The notes under the pieces: generated by a model
Databases searched by the model: none
Seen by the model: only the letters and a program-made list of their open reading frames with translations
Told to the model about the DNA's origin: nothing
Shown here: positions 27,049 through 35,754 of the stretch, in pieces
Layout: each line of letters begins with the position of its first letter
How positions within the stretch are numbered: position 1 is the first letter of the stretch
Program-made: the position numbers and the translations under genes
Origin: Paratractidigestivibacter sp003150175
GTDB taxonomy: Bacteria > Actinomycetota > Coriobacteriia > Coriobacteriales > Atopobiaceae
Assembly: GCF_964283195.1 (NCBI RefSeq)
Contig: NZ_CAXYLH010000005.1
DNA: 64,000 bases
Strand: one strand, 5' to 3'

Positions 27049-27764
27049 CGTACGAGCAAGCCTCCGACAAGGTCATCATCGCGCTGGACTGCAGCCGCGA
27101 GCGCGCCTTCGAGCTCGCGGACATGCTCGCCGGCAAGGCCACGTGGGTCAAGGTCGGCATGACGCTCTTCTATGCCGAGGGTCCGGCCATCGTCGACGCC
27201 ATGCGCGAGCGCGGCCTCAAGGTCTTCCTCGACCTCAAGGTTCACGACATTCCCTTCCAGGTCCAGGGCGCCGTCCGCTCCGCCTCGATGACGGGCGCGG
27301 ACATCATCTCCATCCACGGCCTGGGCACCGCCCCCATGGTCGAGGCGGCCCGCAAGGGCGCCGAGGAGGCCGCCGAGAAGCGCGGCGGCGACCGCACGCG
27401 CCTCGTCGCGATCTCGGTCCTCACGAGCATGGACCAGGAGGCGCTCGCCTCCATCGGCGTCTCCGGTTCCATCGCCGACGAGGTCAGCCGCCTGGCGAGC
27501 CTCGCCTACGGCGCGGGCGCGGACGGCATCGTCTGCTCCCCGCAGGAGGCCTCGCAGATGCGCGAGCTCCTCGGCCCCGACGCGCTCATCGTGACCCCGG
27601 GCGTCCGCCCCGCGGGCTCGGCCGTCGGCGACCAGAAGCGCATCGCGACCCCCGCCGCGGCCATCGCCGCCGGCGCATCGAAGCTCGTCATCGGCCGCCC
27701 GATCACCGCAGCCGACGACCCCGTCGCCGCCTTCGACGCCATCTGCGCCGAGCTCATGGCGTAG
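27042..27764 (+). CDS. pyrF: Orotidine 5'-phosphate decarboxylase
   Basis: 240 aa. Final step to UMP. The catalytic K-D-K-D pattern FLDLKVHDIPFQV is at about residues 65-77; IIALDC at the start and TPGVRPAGSAVGDQKRIATP near the end fit the long (group 1) family. Overlaps pyrD by 7 nt with GGAG upstream. The operon lacks carA/carB and pyrE, which must lie elsewhere. Confidence 0.95.
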   Translation: MLTYEQASDKVIIALDCSRERAFELADMLAGKATWVKVGMTLFYAEGPAIVDAMRERGLKVFLDLKVHDIPFQVQGAVRSASMTGADIISIHGLGTAPMVEAARKGAEEAAEKRGGDRTRLVAISVLTSMDQEALASIGVSGSIADEVSRLASLAYGAGADGIVCSPQEASQMRELLGPDALIVTPGVRPAGSAVGDQKRIATPAAAIAAGASKLVIGRPITAADDPVAAFDAICAELMA

Positions 27765-27836
27765 CCGCCCCGCGCGACGCGCGACGGCGGAGGCTCGCGC
27801 TCGTTGCCGAGGGCTTCGAGACGCTCGCCGTTCCCG

Positions 27837-27878
27837 GAAGGCCCTTATCGCCTGCTCTGGCTGGCGATAAGGGCCTTC
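27837..27878 (+). terminator. Strong hairpin after the pyr operon
   Basis: A perfect 16-bp stem (27837-27852 with 27863-27878), 10-nt loop. Only weakly T-rich afterwards. The rest of the 362-nt gap (27765-28126) holds a second small hairpin (TGGGGC/GCCCCA near 27937-27953) and an AT-rich stretch (27979-28050) that may hold the mihF promoter. Confidence 0.75.
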
Positions 27879-28126
27879 TGCCATTCTGCAAGGGCCGCCT
27901 GCCCGAGCTTTTGGCCTGGGCCCATGCCGTTGACCTGGGGCTTTATGCCCCAAGCGCGCGCCTCAACTTCCGGTTGTGAAATATTTATAGCCGCTGAGCT
28001 GGGCATTTGCGATTTCTTCTTGCAATTGTGCAGGTAAATGGGCATAGTATTTCACGGAAAGTCGCGCACAGGCGCTGATTCGCGCCCGCTGCTGACTCTT
28101 GTATTACGCAATGTTTGGAGGACACA

Positions 28127-28435
28127 ATGGCTCTACCTCAGCTTTCGCCCGAGCAGCGCAAGGCCGCCCTCGAGAAGGCCGCTCAGGCCCGCCACGAGCG
28201 CGCTGAGCTCCGCGATAAGATCAAGTCCGGCAAGGTCACCCTCGCCGAGGTTCTCGATTCCGACGACCCCATCGCCAACCGCATGAAGGTCTCCGCCCTC
28301 ATCGAGTCCCTCCCCGGCTACGGCAAGGCCAAGGCCGCCAAGATCATGGACGAGCTGGGCATCTCCGCCACCCGTCGCGTCAAGGGCCTCGGCGCCCGTC
28401 AGCGCGAGCAGCTCATCGAGGCGCTCTCCAAGTAA
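28127..28435 (+). CDS. mihF: Actinobacterial integration host factor MihF
   Basis: 102 aa. Small nucleoid-associated DNA-binding protein specific to Actinobacteria; binds and bends DNA through a helix-two-turn-helix. The C-terminal SALIESLPGYGKAKAAKIMD followed by ELGISATRRVKGLGARQREQL is diagnostic. GGAGG lies 5 nt before ATG 28127; a TTG at 28115 overlaps that site and is less likely. Followed closely by gmk, as in other Actinobacteria. This gene is part of the evidence for the phylum. Confidence 0.93.
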   Translation: MALPQLSPEQRKAALEKAAQARHERAELRDKIKSGKVTLAEVLDSDDPIANRMKVSALIESLPGYGKAKAAKIMDELGISATRRVKGLGARQREQLIEALSK

Positions 28436-28436
28436 A

Positions 28437-29015
28437 GTGGCCAGGAAACCTCATCTCTTCGTCGTTTCCGGACCGTCAGGCGTAGGCAAGGGCACGCTGG
28501 TCGCAGAGCTGCGCCAGCGTGTTCCTTCCCTGGGCCTGACGGTCTCGGCTACCACGAGGAGCCCCCGCGAAGGGGAGATCGACGGCGTCCACTACCACTT
28601 CCTCTCGGACGAGGAGTTCCGCAGCCGCGTGGAGGCGGGGGACTTCCTCGAGTGGGCGCACGTCCACGGCCATTGCTACGGCACGCTCAAAAGCGAGGTC
28701 GACCGGCTGTTCGCCGAGGGCCGCTCCGTGGTCCTCGAGATCGACGTTCAGGGAGGCCTGAACGTCCGCAAGGTCTGGCCGGGCGCCGTCCTCGTCTTTA
28801 TCGAGCCGCCCTCGGCCTCCGAGCTCGAGCGGCGCCTGCGCGGCCGCGGCACCGAGGACGAGGCCAGCATCGAGCTGCGCCTCAAGAACTCCGCCGCCGA
28901 GATGGCCGCTGCCGCGTCCTACGACGAGCGCATCGTCAACGACGACCTCGACCGTGCGGTCGACGAGCTCGCCGACCTTATTGATTCATACGAGACGAAC
29001 GAAAGGTCTCTATAG
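28437..29015 (+). CDS. gmk: Guanylate kinase
   Basis: 192 aa. GMP + ATP to GDP + ADP. P-loop GPSGVGKGTL at residues 12-21, then SATTRSPREGEIDGVHYHFLS and EWAHVHGHCYGT, all typical. GTG start one base after the mihF stop. Coupled directly to rpoZ. Confidence 0.95.
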   Translation: MARKPHLFVVSGPSGVGKGTLVAELRQRVPSLGLTVSATTRSPREGEIDGVHYHFLSDEEFRSRVEAGDFLEWAHVHGHCYGTLKSEVDRLFAEGRSVVLEIDVQGGLNVRKVWPGAVLVFIEPPSASELERRLRGRGTEDEASIELRLKNSAAEMAAAASYDERIVNDDLDRAVDELADLIDSYETNERSL

Positions 29016-29300
29016 ATGTCCGTCACTAAGCCCAGCATCGACACCCTGCTCGAGAAGACCGAGCACAACCCGTTCCTGCTTTGCTCCCTCGCGTCCAAGC
29101 GCGCCTGCGACATCAACAACATGATCCGCGGGCAGCACCTGCGCGTTACCGCCATCCAGGACTTCGACGACATCACCACCGTCGTTTCCGGCGAGGACAC
29201 CGTCTCCATCGCCATGGAGGAGATCGAGTCCGGCACCCTCGGCTTCGTCAAGGACGAGTTTGACGATGACATCAAGGGTGCCAACACGATCGCCATTTAA
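29016..29300 (+). CDS. rpoZ: RNA polymerase omega subunit
   Basis: 94 aa. Small RNAP assembly subunit. LLEKTEHNPFLLCSLASKRA and CDINNMIRG match the conserved core around the RpoC-binding region. The C-terminal half is acidic. The ATG follows the gmk TAG without a gap (TAGATG), a linkage typical of gmk-rpoZ. Confidence 0.92.
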   Translation: MSVTKPSIDTLLEKTEHNPFLLCSLASKRACDINNMIRGQHLRVTAIQDFDDITTVVSGEDTVSIAMEEIESGTLGFVKDEFDDDIKGANTIAI

Positions 29301-29303
29301 GCC

Positions 29304-30560
29304 ATGACCGAGAGACTCTGCCTCGTTCACTACCACGAGATCGGCCTCAAGGGCAAGAACCGCTCGACCTTCGAGAACCAGCTCGTGACCAACCTGCATA
29401 GGGCGCTTCGCGGCTTCGAGGTGCGCAACATCCAGCGCATCTCGGGCTACGTCGTCGTCGAGTCCGAGGACCGCGAGGCCTCCGAGGCCATGGCGGCCGC
29501 CATCAGGCGCGTGCCCGGCGTGGCGCGCGTCTCGCTGGCGTACAAGTGCGGCCTCGACGAGCAGGAGTTCATCGCCGCCGCCGTCCGCGCCCTCGGCGAG
29601 GCCGGCGACTTCCACAGCTTCAAGGTGCACGCTCGCCGCAGCTCCACCACCTACGAGCGCCACACGCTCGAGATGAACCAGCTCGTGGGCTCCGCCCTCT
29701 GCGAGGCCTTCCCCGAAAAGAAGGTCGACGTCCACAATCCCGACGTCACTGTCGTGGTCCATGTGGTGCAGGGCTCCACCTACGTATACGCCGCCTCGGC
29801 GCCCGGTGTGGGCGGCCTGCCCGTCGGCACCGCCGGCAAGGTCGTGACGCTGCTCTCCAGCGGCTTCGACTCCCCGGTGGCCACCTGGATGGTCGGCCGT
29901 CGCGGCGCCACGTGCATCCCCGTGCACTTCTCGGGCCGTCCCCAGACGTCGGACACGAGCGAGTGGCTCTGCCAGGACATCGTCGAGGCGCTCGCGCCCT
30001 CTGGCGTCGTCGGCCGCCTCTACGTGTGCCCCTTCGGCGACAAGCAGCGCGAGATCTCGCTCGCGGTGCCCCAGAGCCTGCGCATCATCATGTACCGGCG
30101 CCTCATGTTCCAGGTCGCCGAGCGCGTGGCCGCCCTCGAGGGCGCCAAGGCGCTCGTCACCGGAGAGTCGTTGGGGCAGGTGGCCTCTCAGACGCTCGAG
30201 AACATCTGGGCCGTCGATGAGTGCGTGGGCATCCCCGTCCTGCGCCCGCTCATTGGCTCGGACAAGCAGGAGATCATCCGCCGCGCGCAGGAGATCGGCA
30301 CCTACGACATCTCGTGCCAGACGGCGCCCGACTGCTGCACGCTCTTTATGCCCCGCCGCCCCGAGACGCATGCGCGCCTGGACCAGGTGCACGACGCCTG
30401 GGAGAGCTTCGACCACGCTGGCATGCTCGAGGACCTCGTGGCGAACATCGAGTACAAGGACTTCAGCCAGTGCCCGAGCTACCACGCCCCGCGCGGCAGG
30501 CTCCGCGCCCATCACTCCGAGCTCGGGCCCGCGCTCGAGAAGGAGAAGGCCGGGGAGTAG
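29304..30560 (+). CDS. thiI: tRNA 4-thiouridine synthase ThiI
   Basis: 418 aa. Sulfurates U8 of tRNA and, in some bacteria, supplies sulfur for thiazole. N-terminal ferredoxin-like domain, THUMP domain (FKVHARRSSTTYER), and a PP-loop ATPase with LLSSGFDSPVATW at about 185. It ends near residue 418 without the rhodanese domain of the E. coli enzyme, as in Bacillus ThiI. Starts 3 nt after rpoZ. Confidence 0.93.
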   Translation: MTERLCLVHYHEIGLKGKNRSTFENQLVTNLHRALRGFEVRNIQRISGYVVVESEDREASEAMAAAIRRVPGVARVSLAYKCGLDEQEFIAAAVRALGEAGDFHSFKVHARRSSTTYERHTLEMNQLVGSALCEAFPEKKVDVHNPDVTVVVHVVQGSTYVYAASAPGVGGLPVGTAGKVVTLLSSGFDSPVATWMVGRRGATCIPVHFSGRPQTSDTSEWLCQDIVEALAPSGVVGRLYVCPFGDKQREISLAVPQSLRIIMYRRLMFQVAERVAALEGAKALVTGESLGQVASQTLENIWAVDECVGIPVLRPLIGSDKQEIIRRAQEIGTYDISCQTAPDCCTLFMPRRPETHARLDQVHDAWESFDHAGMLEDLVANIEYKDFSQCPSYHAPRGRLRAHHSELGPALEKEKAGE

Positions 30561-30802
30561 GGACTGCTCCTCCTTTGGGCTTCCCGGTTTTGCCGGGTGC
30601 CCTGCGTATGAAGAAGATGTGTGCGGACGCGCGTTTCTTCCGGCCTCGGTGCGCGCATCGGGTAGCTCGGCATTGTCGAAAACCCTGCAGATTGCCGTTA
30701 GATTCCTGGTAGCTAAGGGCAAGAAGGGCGCATCGAATTCGCCGCCTCGGCGCCTGCCTGTGACCCCACGGCCCCAAGATGAGGGGCCAGGAGGTGGGGT
30801 AT

Positions 30803-31528
30803 ATGGCGCAGAGGTCGAGGATCGGTGCCGGGCAGAAGGCCCGCAGGCTCGCGAGGCGGTTCGGCGTTACGGGAGGGCGCGCGGCGGCCATCGTGCTCGT
30901 CGCGCTCTGCGTCGTCGTCGCGGGCGTCGGCTACTTCGCTCTTGGAGCACCGCGGGGCGTGGAGATCGAGCGAGGGGCCCAAGCGGAGCTCGGCGGCTCG
31001 GCCAAGGACGCCGGCGGGCAGGGAGCGACGTCAGGCGAGAACCCCTCGGATTCGGACAATGACTCCGAGCCCCTGGTCGTCCACATAGACGGCGCCGTCG
31101 CGGCACCGGGCGTGTACGCGGTCCCCGCTGGGTCGAGGGTGAACGACGCTGTCCAAGCAGCCGGCGGGCTTGCCGAGGGTGCTGACACGTCGACGACCAA
31201 TTTGGCGGCTCCCGTGTCCGATGGTGCCAAGGTCCACATCCCGACCGCGGAGGAGACGCACGCCCCCGCGCAATCTGCTGATGACGGGGCGGCGGCCCAG
31301 GGAAGCGCGGCTCAGGGCGCCGGCTCCCCTCAAGGCGGGCTCGTGAACATCAATTCCGCGACCTCATCGGAGCTCCAGGTGCTCTCGGGCGTCGGGGAAG
31401 CGACGGCAGCGGCGATCATCGAGGACAGGGAGTCAAAGGGCCCATTCACCTCGCCCGAGGACTTGATGCGTGTCTCGGGCATCGGTGAGAAGAAGTTCGC
31501 CAAGATCAAGGACCACATCTGTGTTTAG
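30803..31528 (+). CDS. comEA: ComEA-like DNA-binding protein
   Basis: 241 aa. Membrane-anchored DNA receptor of the competence machinery. Basic N-terminus, one membrane helix (about 27-49), a low-complexity stretch, an SLBB domain (VVHIDGAVAAPGVYAVPAGS), another linker, and a C-terminal helix-hairpin-helix pair (VNINSATSSELQVLSGVG, LMRVSGIGEKKFAKIK). ATG 30803 is preferred: AGGAGG lies 8 nt upstream; ATG 30779 has none. Overlaps comEC by 8 nt. 30561-30802 shows no gene. Confidence 0.9.
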   Translation: MAQRSRIGAGQKARRLARRFGVTGGRAAAIVLVALCVVVAGVGYFALGAPRGVEIERGAQAELGGSAKDAGGQGATSGENPSDSDNDSEPLVVHIDGAVAAPGVYAVPAGSRVNDAVQAAGGLAEGADTSTTNLAAPVSDGAKVHIPTAEETHAPAQSADDGAAAQGSAAQGAGSPQGGLVNINSATSSELQVLSGVGEATAAAIIEDRESKGPFTSPEDLMRVSGIGEKKFAKIKDHICV

Positions 31529-33962
31529 GGAGACCCCGCTCCCGCCGAGGCCTGCGATCCCGTTGTCCTTCTATTGTTTGGCCTCCGTCATCGCCATGGA
31601 GCGCCTCGCGCTCAGGTTCTCATGGGAGACGGGCGTGGTGCTCGTCGCCGGCGTTCTCGCAAGCGTTTGCGGAGGGCTTCTCGCGCTCGTGCTCGCGCGG
31701 TCGGGCCGGACGCAGGTCGGCATGGCTGCGGCGGTTGTGGTGCTCGTCGGCTCCTTAGGGGCCCTGCTCGGGTCCGCGGCAGGTGCGCGCGTAGCGTCTG
31801 CCGCAGAGGAGCTCGGGTCCTCGCCGGTCTCTGCCTGGGAATTCGAGATCGAGGCGGACATGTCCCCGAGCGACTCGGGCTGGCGCGGGCGCGCTAAGGG
31901 TGTCTCCGGGGCAGGGGAGGCCGCGGGGGTGTGGCTCTCCAGCCCCGAGCGGCTTCATCGTGGAGTCAGGGCCCGCGTGGTAGGCAGGTTCACCCCGAAC
32001 AGCGCCGACGAGCGCAGCACGAGCAATCGTATGCAGGGGGTCTGCGGATCTGTGAAGGCGCTTCGGGTCCTCGGGTCGGAAGAAGCGCGGGGCGCCTACG
32101 GGGCGATCCTACGCGTGAGGCGGGTTGTGCTCGGGTCGTTCACGGCGGGAGCCGCGAGCGACGAGGGCGATCGTGGTTCGGAGCTCGGCGATGCAGCGGG
32201 CGCCACCGCGGGCAACGAGGCTGCGCGCGCCCTGCTCGAGGGGCTCCTGTGCGGGTATTCCCCCAACCTCAAGGCCCTCGGGCTCGACGAGGAGTTCAGC
32301 GCCGCAGGGGCCTCTCATATGCTCGCGGTCTCCGGGGCGCACCTGGTCGTCATATCCGCCTTCATCGCGGCAGCTCTTCAGCGCACCCCGTTGCGCGAGG
32401 AAGGAAGGCTCGTCTTGCTCCTCGGTGTCACCGCCGTCTTCGTCGTCCTATGCGGGGCGCCTCCCTCCGCGGTCCGGGGCTGGCTCATGTCGCTCGTCTC
32501 CCAAGGGGCGAGGCTCGCCGGAAGGCGGGGTCATTCGCTTTCCGCCGTGAGCCTCGTGGGGCTCGCCATGGCGCTCGCCGACCCGACCGTGAGCGGGCAG
32601 CTCGGCTTTCTGCTCTCGGTCTCCTGCGTCGCGGGGATCGCGTTGTTCGGCGGTTATGCCAAGCACGTTGTCATCGTGGCGCTCGGGCGCCCCAGACCTC
32701 CCAGATGGGTGCCGAGGCCGCTCAAAGGGCCTATGAGGGGCCTTTTGACGGGAGCCACCGATGCGCTGGCGCTCACGCTGGTCTGCCAGGCGGTGTCCCT
32801 ACCCCTCACAGCATCGGCGTTCGGGGAGCTCTCGGTCGTGGCACCTCTCGCGAACGTCCCGCTCTCGGTCCTCTTCGGCCCGCTGGTGTCGCTCGGGCTC
32901 CTGTGTGCCCTCGCCTGCCCGGTGCCCCTGACGCAAAGCGCGCTTCTCGCTGCCTTCGATGTTCTGGGCCGCGTTTTCATCGCGGTGGTCGAGCTCTTTG
33001 CGGGGCTGCCCCATGCGCGCGTCGTCCTCGGGGGCGATGCCGGCGCCATGGGCGCGATGCTCCTCGTGCTCGCGGCTCTCCTGCTCATCGCATGGCCTCG
33101 CGTCACTAGATGGCGCCTCTTTGCTGTCGGTGGAGTAATTTGCTTTTTGACCTGCTCTTCGTTTGTCCGGTGGCGCTTCTTCGCCCCTGCGAGGATCTGC
33201 GTCATGGACGTCGGGCAGGCCGACGCGATCCTCCTGACGGACGGCTCGTCTTCCCTCATGGTCGACGCAGGGCTCGACGACGAGGTCGCCTCCGCCCTTG
33301 CGAGGAACCACGTCTCGCACCTCGATGCCGTGGTCCTCACGCATCTCGACCAGGACCATGTCGGCGGGCTCGATGACCTTCAGGGAATCGTGACGGTAGG
33401 CGACGTCTATTTGGCGAAGGGGGTCGCGAGCCTCATGACGCCTGAGCTCGCGTCCGCAATCGAGCGCCTCTGCGGGCATGGGCCGGTTGAGCTCGTCTAC
33501 GGCGACGCGCTGACCTGCGGCGGGTTTCTTGCTCGCGTCGTGTGGACGCGTGAGCCCGTGTCCGGGGAGGACGGCAACGGGGACTCGGTCGTGCTCCGGG
33601 TCGGGTTCTCGAAGGGTGGGAGGAGCCTCCAAGCGCTTTTGACCGGCGACGCGGAGGGGGAGCAGCTGGGGCAGGTCCTCGCGGCGGGGGACGTCGGGGA
33701 CATCGACTTTCTCAAGGTCGGCCATCACGGCTCGGCGGTCTCCGTGGACGAGAGCCAGGCTGCGCAGCTCGCGGCTGAGGTCGCCGTGGCGAGCGCGGGG
33801 GAGGGCAACCGCTACGGGCACCCGAGGGCCGAGTGCATCGAGGCCTTGGAGGCGGCGGGCACGAGGTTTCTGTGCACCATCGACGCAGGTGACGTGACGG
33901 TCGAGCCGGGGGCTTCCGGCCCGGTCGTCTCGGCGCAGAAGAGGACGTTGACAGTCGAATAG
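31521..33962 (+). CDS. comEC: ComEC/Rec2 competence channel protein
   Basis: 813 aa. DNA uptake channel. N-terminal membrane helices and DUF4131-type soluble region, the Competence domain with many helices (GLLCGYSPNLKALGLDEEFS, HMLAVSGAHLVVISAF), and a C-terminal metallo-beta-lactamase-like domain (VMDVGQADAILL, VLTHLDQDHVGGLDD at about 603, KVGHHGSAVSV at about 733). The GTG start at 31521 lies within the comEA end. The comEA-comEC pair suggests natural transformation or at least a retained uptake apparatus; dCMP deaminase (comEB in Bacillus) is at 42391. Confidence 0.92.
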   Translation: MFRETPLPPRPAIPLSFYCLASVIAMERLALRFSWETGVVLVAGVLASVCGGLLALVLARSGRTQVGMAAAVVVLVGSLGALLGSAAGARVASAAEELGSSPVSAWEFEIEADMSPSDSGWRGRAKGVSGAGEAAGVWLSSPERLHRGVRARVVGRFTPNSADERSTSNRMQGVCGSVKALRVLGSEEARGAYGAILRVRRVVLGSFTAGAASDEGDRGSELGDAAGATAGNEAARALLEGLLCGYSPNLKALGLDEEFSAAGASHMLAVSGAHLVVISAFIAAALQRTPLREEGRLVLLLGVTAVFVVLCGAPPSAVRGWLMSLVSQGARLAGRRGHSLSAVSLVGLAMALADPTVSGQLGFLLSVSCVAGIALFGGYAKHVVIVALGRPRPPRWVPRPLKGPMRGLLTGATDALALTLVCQAVSLPLTASAFGELSVVAPLANVPLSVLFGPLVSLGLLCALACPVPLTQSALLAAFDVLGRVFIAVVELFAGLPHARVVLGGDAGAMGAMLLVLAALLLIAWPRVTRWRLFAVGGVICFLTCSSFVRWRFFAPARICVMDVGQADAILLTDGSSSLMVDAGLDDEVASALARNHVSHLDAVVLTHLDQDHVGGLDDLQGIVTVGDVYLAKGVASLMTPELASAIERLCGHGPVELVYGDALTCGGFLARVVWTREPVSGEDGNGDSVVLRVGFSKGGRSLQALLTGDAEGEQLGQVLAAGDVGDIDFLKVGHHGSAVSVDESQAAQLAAEVAVASAGEGNRYGHPRAECIEALEAAGTRFLCTIDAGDVTVEPGASGPVVSAQKRTLTVE

Positions 33963-34042
33963 CGCATTTAAGCGCTAGCCCGAGAAGCTGCGACCCAGGG
34001 CAGACGGCGGCGCCTCCCCGAGTGATCGAGGGGGTGGTGTCT

Positions 34043-34120
34043 ATGGATTTATCGGACGTGATCGCACTTATCGCGCTCGTGCTGGCCGCCATTAGGCTCG
34101 ACATCGAGATAAAGAAGTAG
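34043..34120 (+). CDS. 25-aa membrane micropeptide, possible toxin-like
   Basis: ATG at 34043 with GAGGGGG 8-10 nt upstream, TAG at 34118. The peptide is MDLSDV, a hydrophobic helix rich in Ile/Ala/Leu, then RLDIEIKK: one short membrane helix with a charged tail. Such peptides occur among holin-like and type I toxins, but many harmless ones exist. 34121-34215 downstream contains GC-rich inverted repeats (AACCC/GGGTT with GGCG/CGCC outside, about 34177-34212) that could terminate transcription. No antisense promoter was proven. Confidence 0.45.
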   Translation: MDLSDVIALIALVLAAIRLDIEIKK

Positions 34121-34281
34121 CCGCCCTTCTATTTGGAAAGGACGGCCGCCCCACACGCTAAAAACGTGAGAAAAGGAGGCGTGCCAACCCGCCCAATGGG
34201 TTCGCCGCCTGTCCTGAATTGTAGCTTCTCGGTGCCCTGGGTGGCAAGGGGTATGATGTGTACCCACGAGAAAGGAAAACC

Positions 34282-35244
34282 ATGGCGCAAAGCCCCCAGC
34301 TGCTCCCGGCCTACCTCGCCGTCGGCCCGGACGAACTCAAGCGCAAAGAGACCGTCGCGCGGCTCAAGGCCCGCGCCGCCGGCCCCTTCGAGGCCTTCAA
34401 CCTAGAGGAGATCGAGGCTACGCCCGACCTCGAGCCGCAGGCGCTCGTCTCGTCCCTGAACACGCTTCCCATGGGCGCCGACCGGCGCATCGTCGTGCTC
34501 GAGGGCGCCGACAAGCTCCCCAAGCCCGTCTCCGAGGCGATCATAAAGTATCTCGGGAACCCGAACGAGGCCTGCACGCTCTGCGTCACGGCGATGACCC
34601 TGGCGAAGACGACGCGCTTGTACAAAGCCTTGGCCAAAGTCGGCCCCAAGGCCATCATCGACTGCTCCGCAAAGAAGGGCCGCGATCTTCTTCCCTACGT
34701 GCAGAAGCTCGCGCGCGCCCACAACCTCACCATCGCATCCGACGCGGCGAGCGAGCTCACGGCGCGCGTGGGGGAGTCCTCCACGATGCTCGACACCCAG
34801 CTCGCGAGCCTGAGCGCGCTTCTGGGCGGCGGCGGCAATGTCACGAGGGAGCTCGTGGAGGCCAACGTTGCCCGCGTGGCCGAGGTCAAGCCGTGGGAAT
34901 TCCTCGACCGGCTGTCGCAGCGCGACCTCGTGCGCAGCCTGCAGCTCCTTCGCCTGCTCGACGGGGGCTCTGCGATCGGTCTTTGCTCGCTCATCTGCGG
35001 GCGCGTGCGCGAGCTTATCTGTGCACGGAGCCTCGGCGCCCGCGGCGAGGGCGGCATGGTGGCAAAGGAGCTCAAGAAGCAGGAATGGCAGGTCCGCAAT
35101 CTCGGCCGGTGGGCGCGTAACTTCAGCGACGGGGAGCTCGAGCGGCTCCTTTCCGAGTGCGCCGACGCCGACGCGGCGCTCAAGTCCGGCGCAGACGAGC
35201 GGGCGACCCTCACGCGCCTGGTGGTCTCCGTCTGCGGGCGGTAG
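34282..35244 (+). CDS. holA: DNA polymerase III subunit delta
   Basis: 320 aa. Clamp-loader subunit that opens the beta clamp. AAA+-like fold without Walker motifs; family features LPAYLAVGPDELKRKE, SLNTLPMGADRRIVVLEGAD, and the helical C-terminus with KPWEFLDRLSQRD and KKQEWQVRNLGRWARNFS. ATG 34282 has AAAGGA upstream; TATGAT at 34252-34257 may be its -10. It follows comEC and converges with rpsT, the arrangement comEC-holA-rpsT being common. Confidence 0.9.
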   Translation: MAQSPQLLPAYLAVGPDELKRKETVARLKARAAGPFEAFNLEEIEATPDLEPQALVSSLNTLPMGADRRIVVLEGADKLPKPVSEAIIKYLGNPNEACTLCVTAMTLAKTTRLYKALAKVGPKAIIDCSAKKGRDLLPYVQKLARAHNLTIASDAASELTARVGESSTMLDTQLASLSALLGGGGNVTRELVEANVARVAEVKPWEFLDRLSQRDLVRSLQLLRLLDGGSAIGLCSLICGRVRELICARSLGARGEGGMVAKELKKQEWQVRNLGRWARNFSDGELERLLSECADADAALKSGADERATLTRLVVSVCGR

Positions 35245-35300
35245 CTCTCTGTGATGTGACGCTGGGGTGGCATGAACTTCCCGTGCTTGCTTACACGCAC

Positions 35301-35334
35301 AAAAAAAGACCCCGGGCAGCACCCTGGGGTCTTT
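35301..35334 (-). terminator. Terminator of rpsT (possibly bidirectional)
   Basis: On the minus strand AAGACCCC pairs with GGGGTCTT around a 12-nt loop with its own AGGG/CCCG character, followed by seven Ts. On the plus strand it may also end holA. Confidence 0.88.
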
Positions 35335-35360
35335 AACTCATCCGTATGTCGGAGAAGAAG

Positions 35361-35624
35361 TTACTTGATGGTGTTGACCATCTTCTGGACGCCGGACTTG
35401 CGCTGGGCGGCCTGGTTCTTGTGGATGATGCCCTTGGAAGCGGCCTTGTCCAGCAGACGGCCGGCCTTGTTGGCGGCGGTCTGGGCGGCCTCGACGTCCT
35501 TGGCATCGACGGCGGTCTTGACGGCCTTGACGGCGGTCTTCAGCTCGGAGCGGACTGCGCGGTTGCGGACGCGAGCCTTCTCGGCGGTGATGATGCGCTT
35601 CTTCTGCGACTTGATGTTAGCCAC
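35361..35624 (-). CDS. rpsT: 30S ribosomal protein S20
   Basis: 87 aa, Lys/Ala-rich. VANIKSQKKRIITAEKARVR at the start and KAASKGIIHKNQAAQRKSG near the end are diagnostic. GTG start at 35624 with AAAGGAACC upstream on the minus strand; a longer frame from 35696 has no ribosome site. Divergent from lepA. Confidence 0.95.
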   Translation of the reverse strand: MANIKSQKKRIITAEKARVRNRAVRSELKTAVKAVKTAVDAKDVEAAQTAANKAGRLLDKAASKGIIHKNQAAQRKSGVQKMVNTIK

Positions 35625-35714
35625 GTGCGGTTCCTTTCGATTACAAATACTGAGGCCTCTTGTGGGCTCGATTGTGGGGGTTTCGAACCCTGACACGGCG
35701 AGGTCAACTTCGCG

Positions 35715-35723
35715 AGTATAGCA
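35715..35723 (-). promoter_or_regulatory. Extended -10 promoter of rpsT
   Basis: Minus-strand TGCTATACT, a TGn-extended -10 identical to the one before the ATC-hydrolase gene. It gives a leader of about 80 nt. Confidence 0.5.
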
Positions 35724-35754
35724 TGAAGCCGGCGACTTCGCTATGATTCAATCT

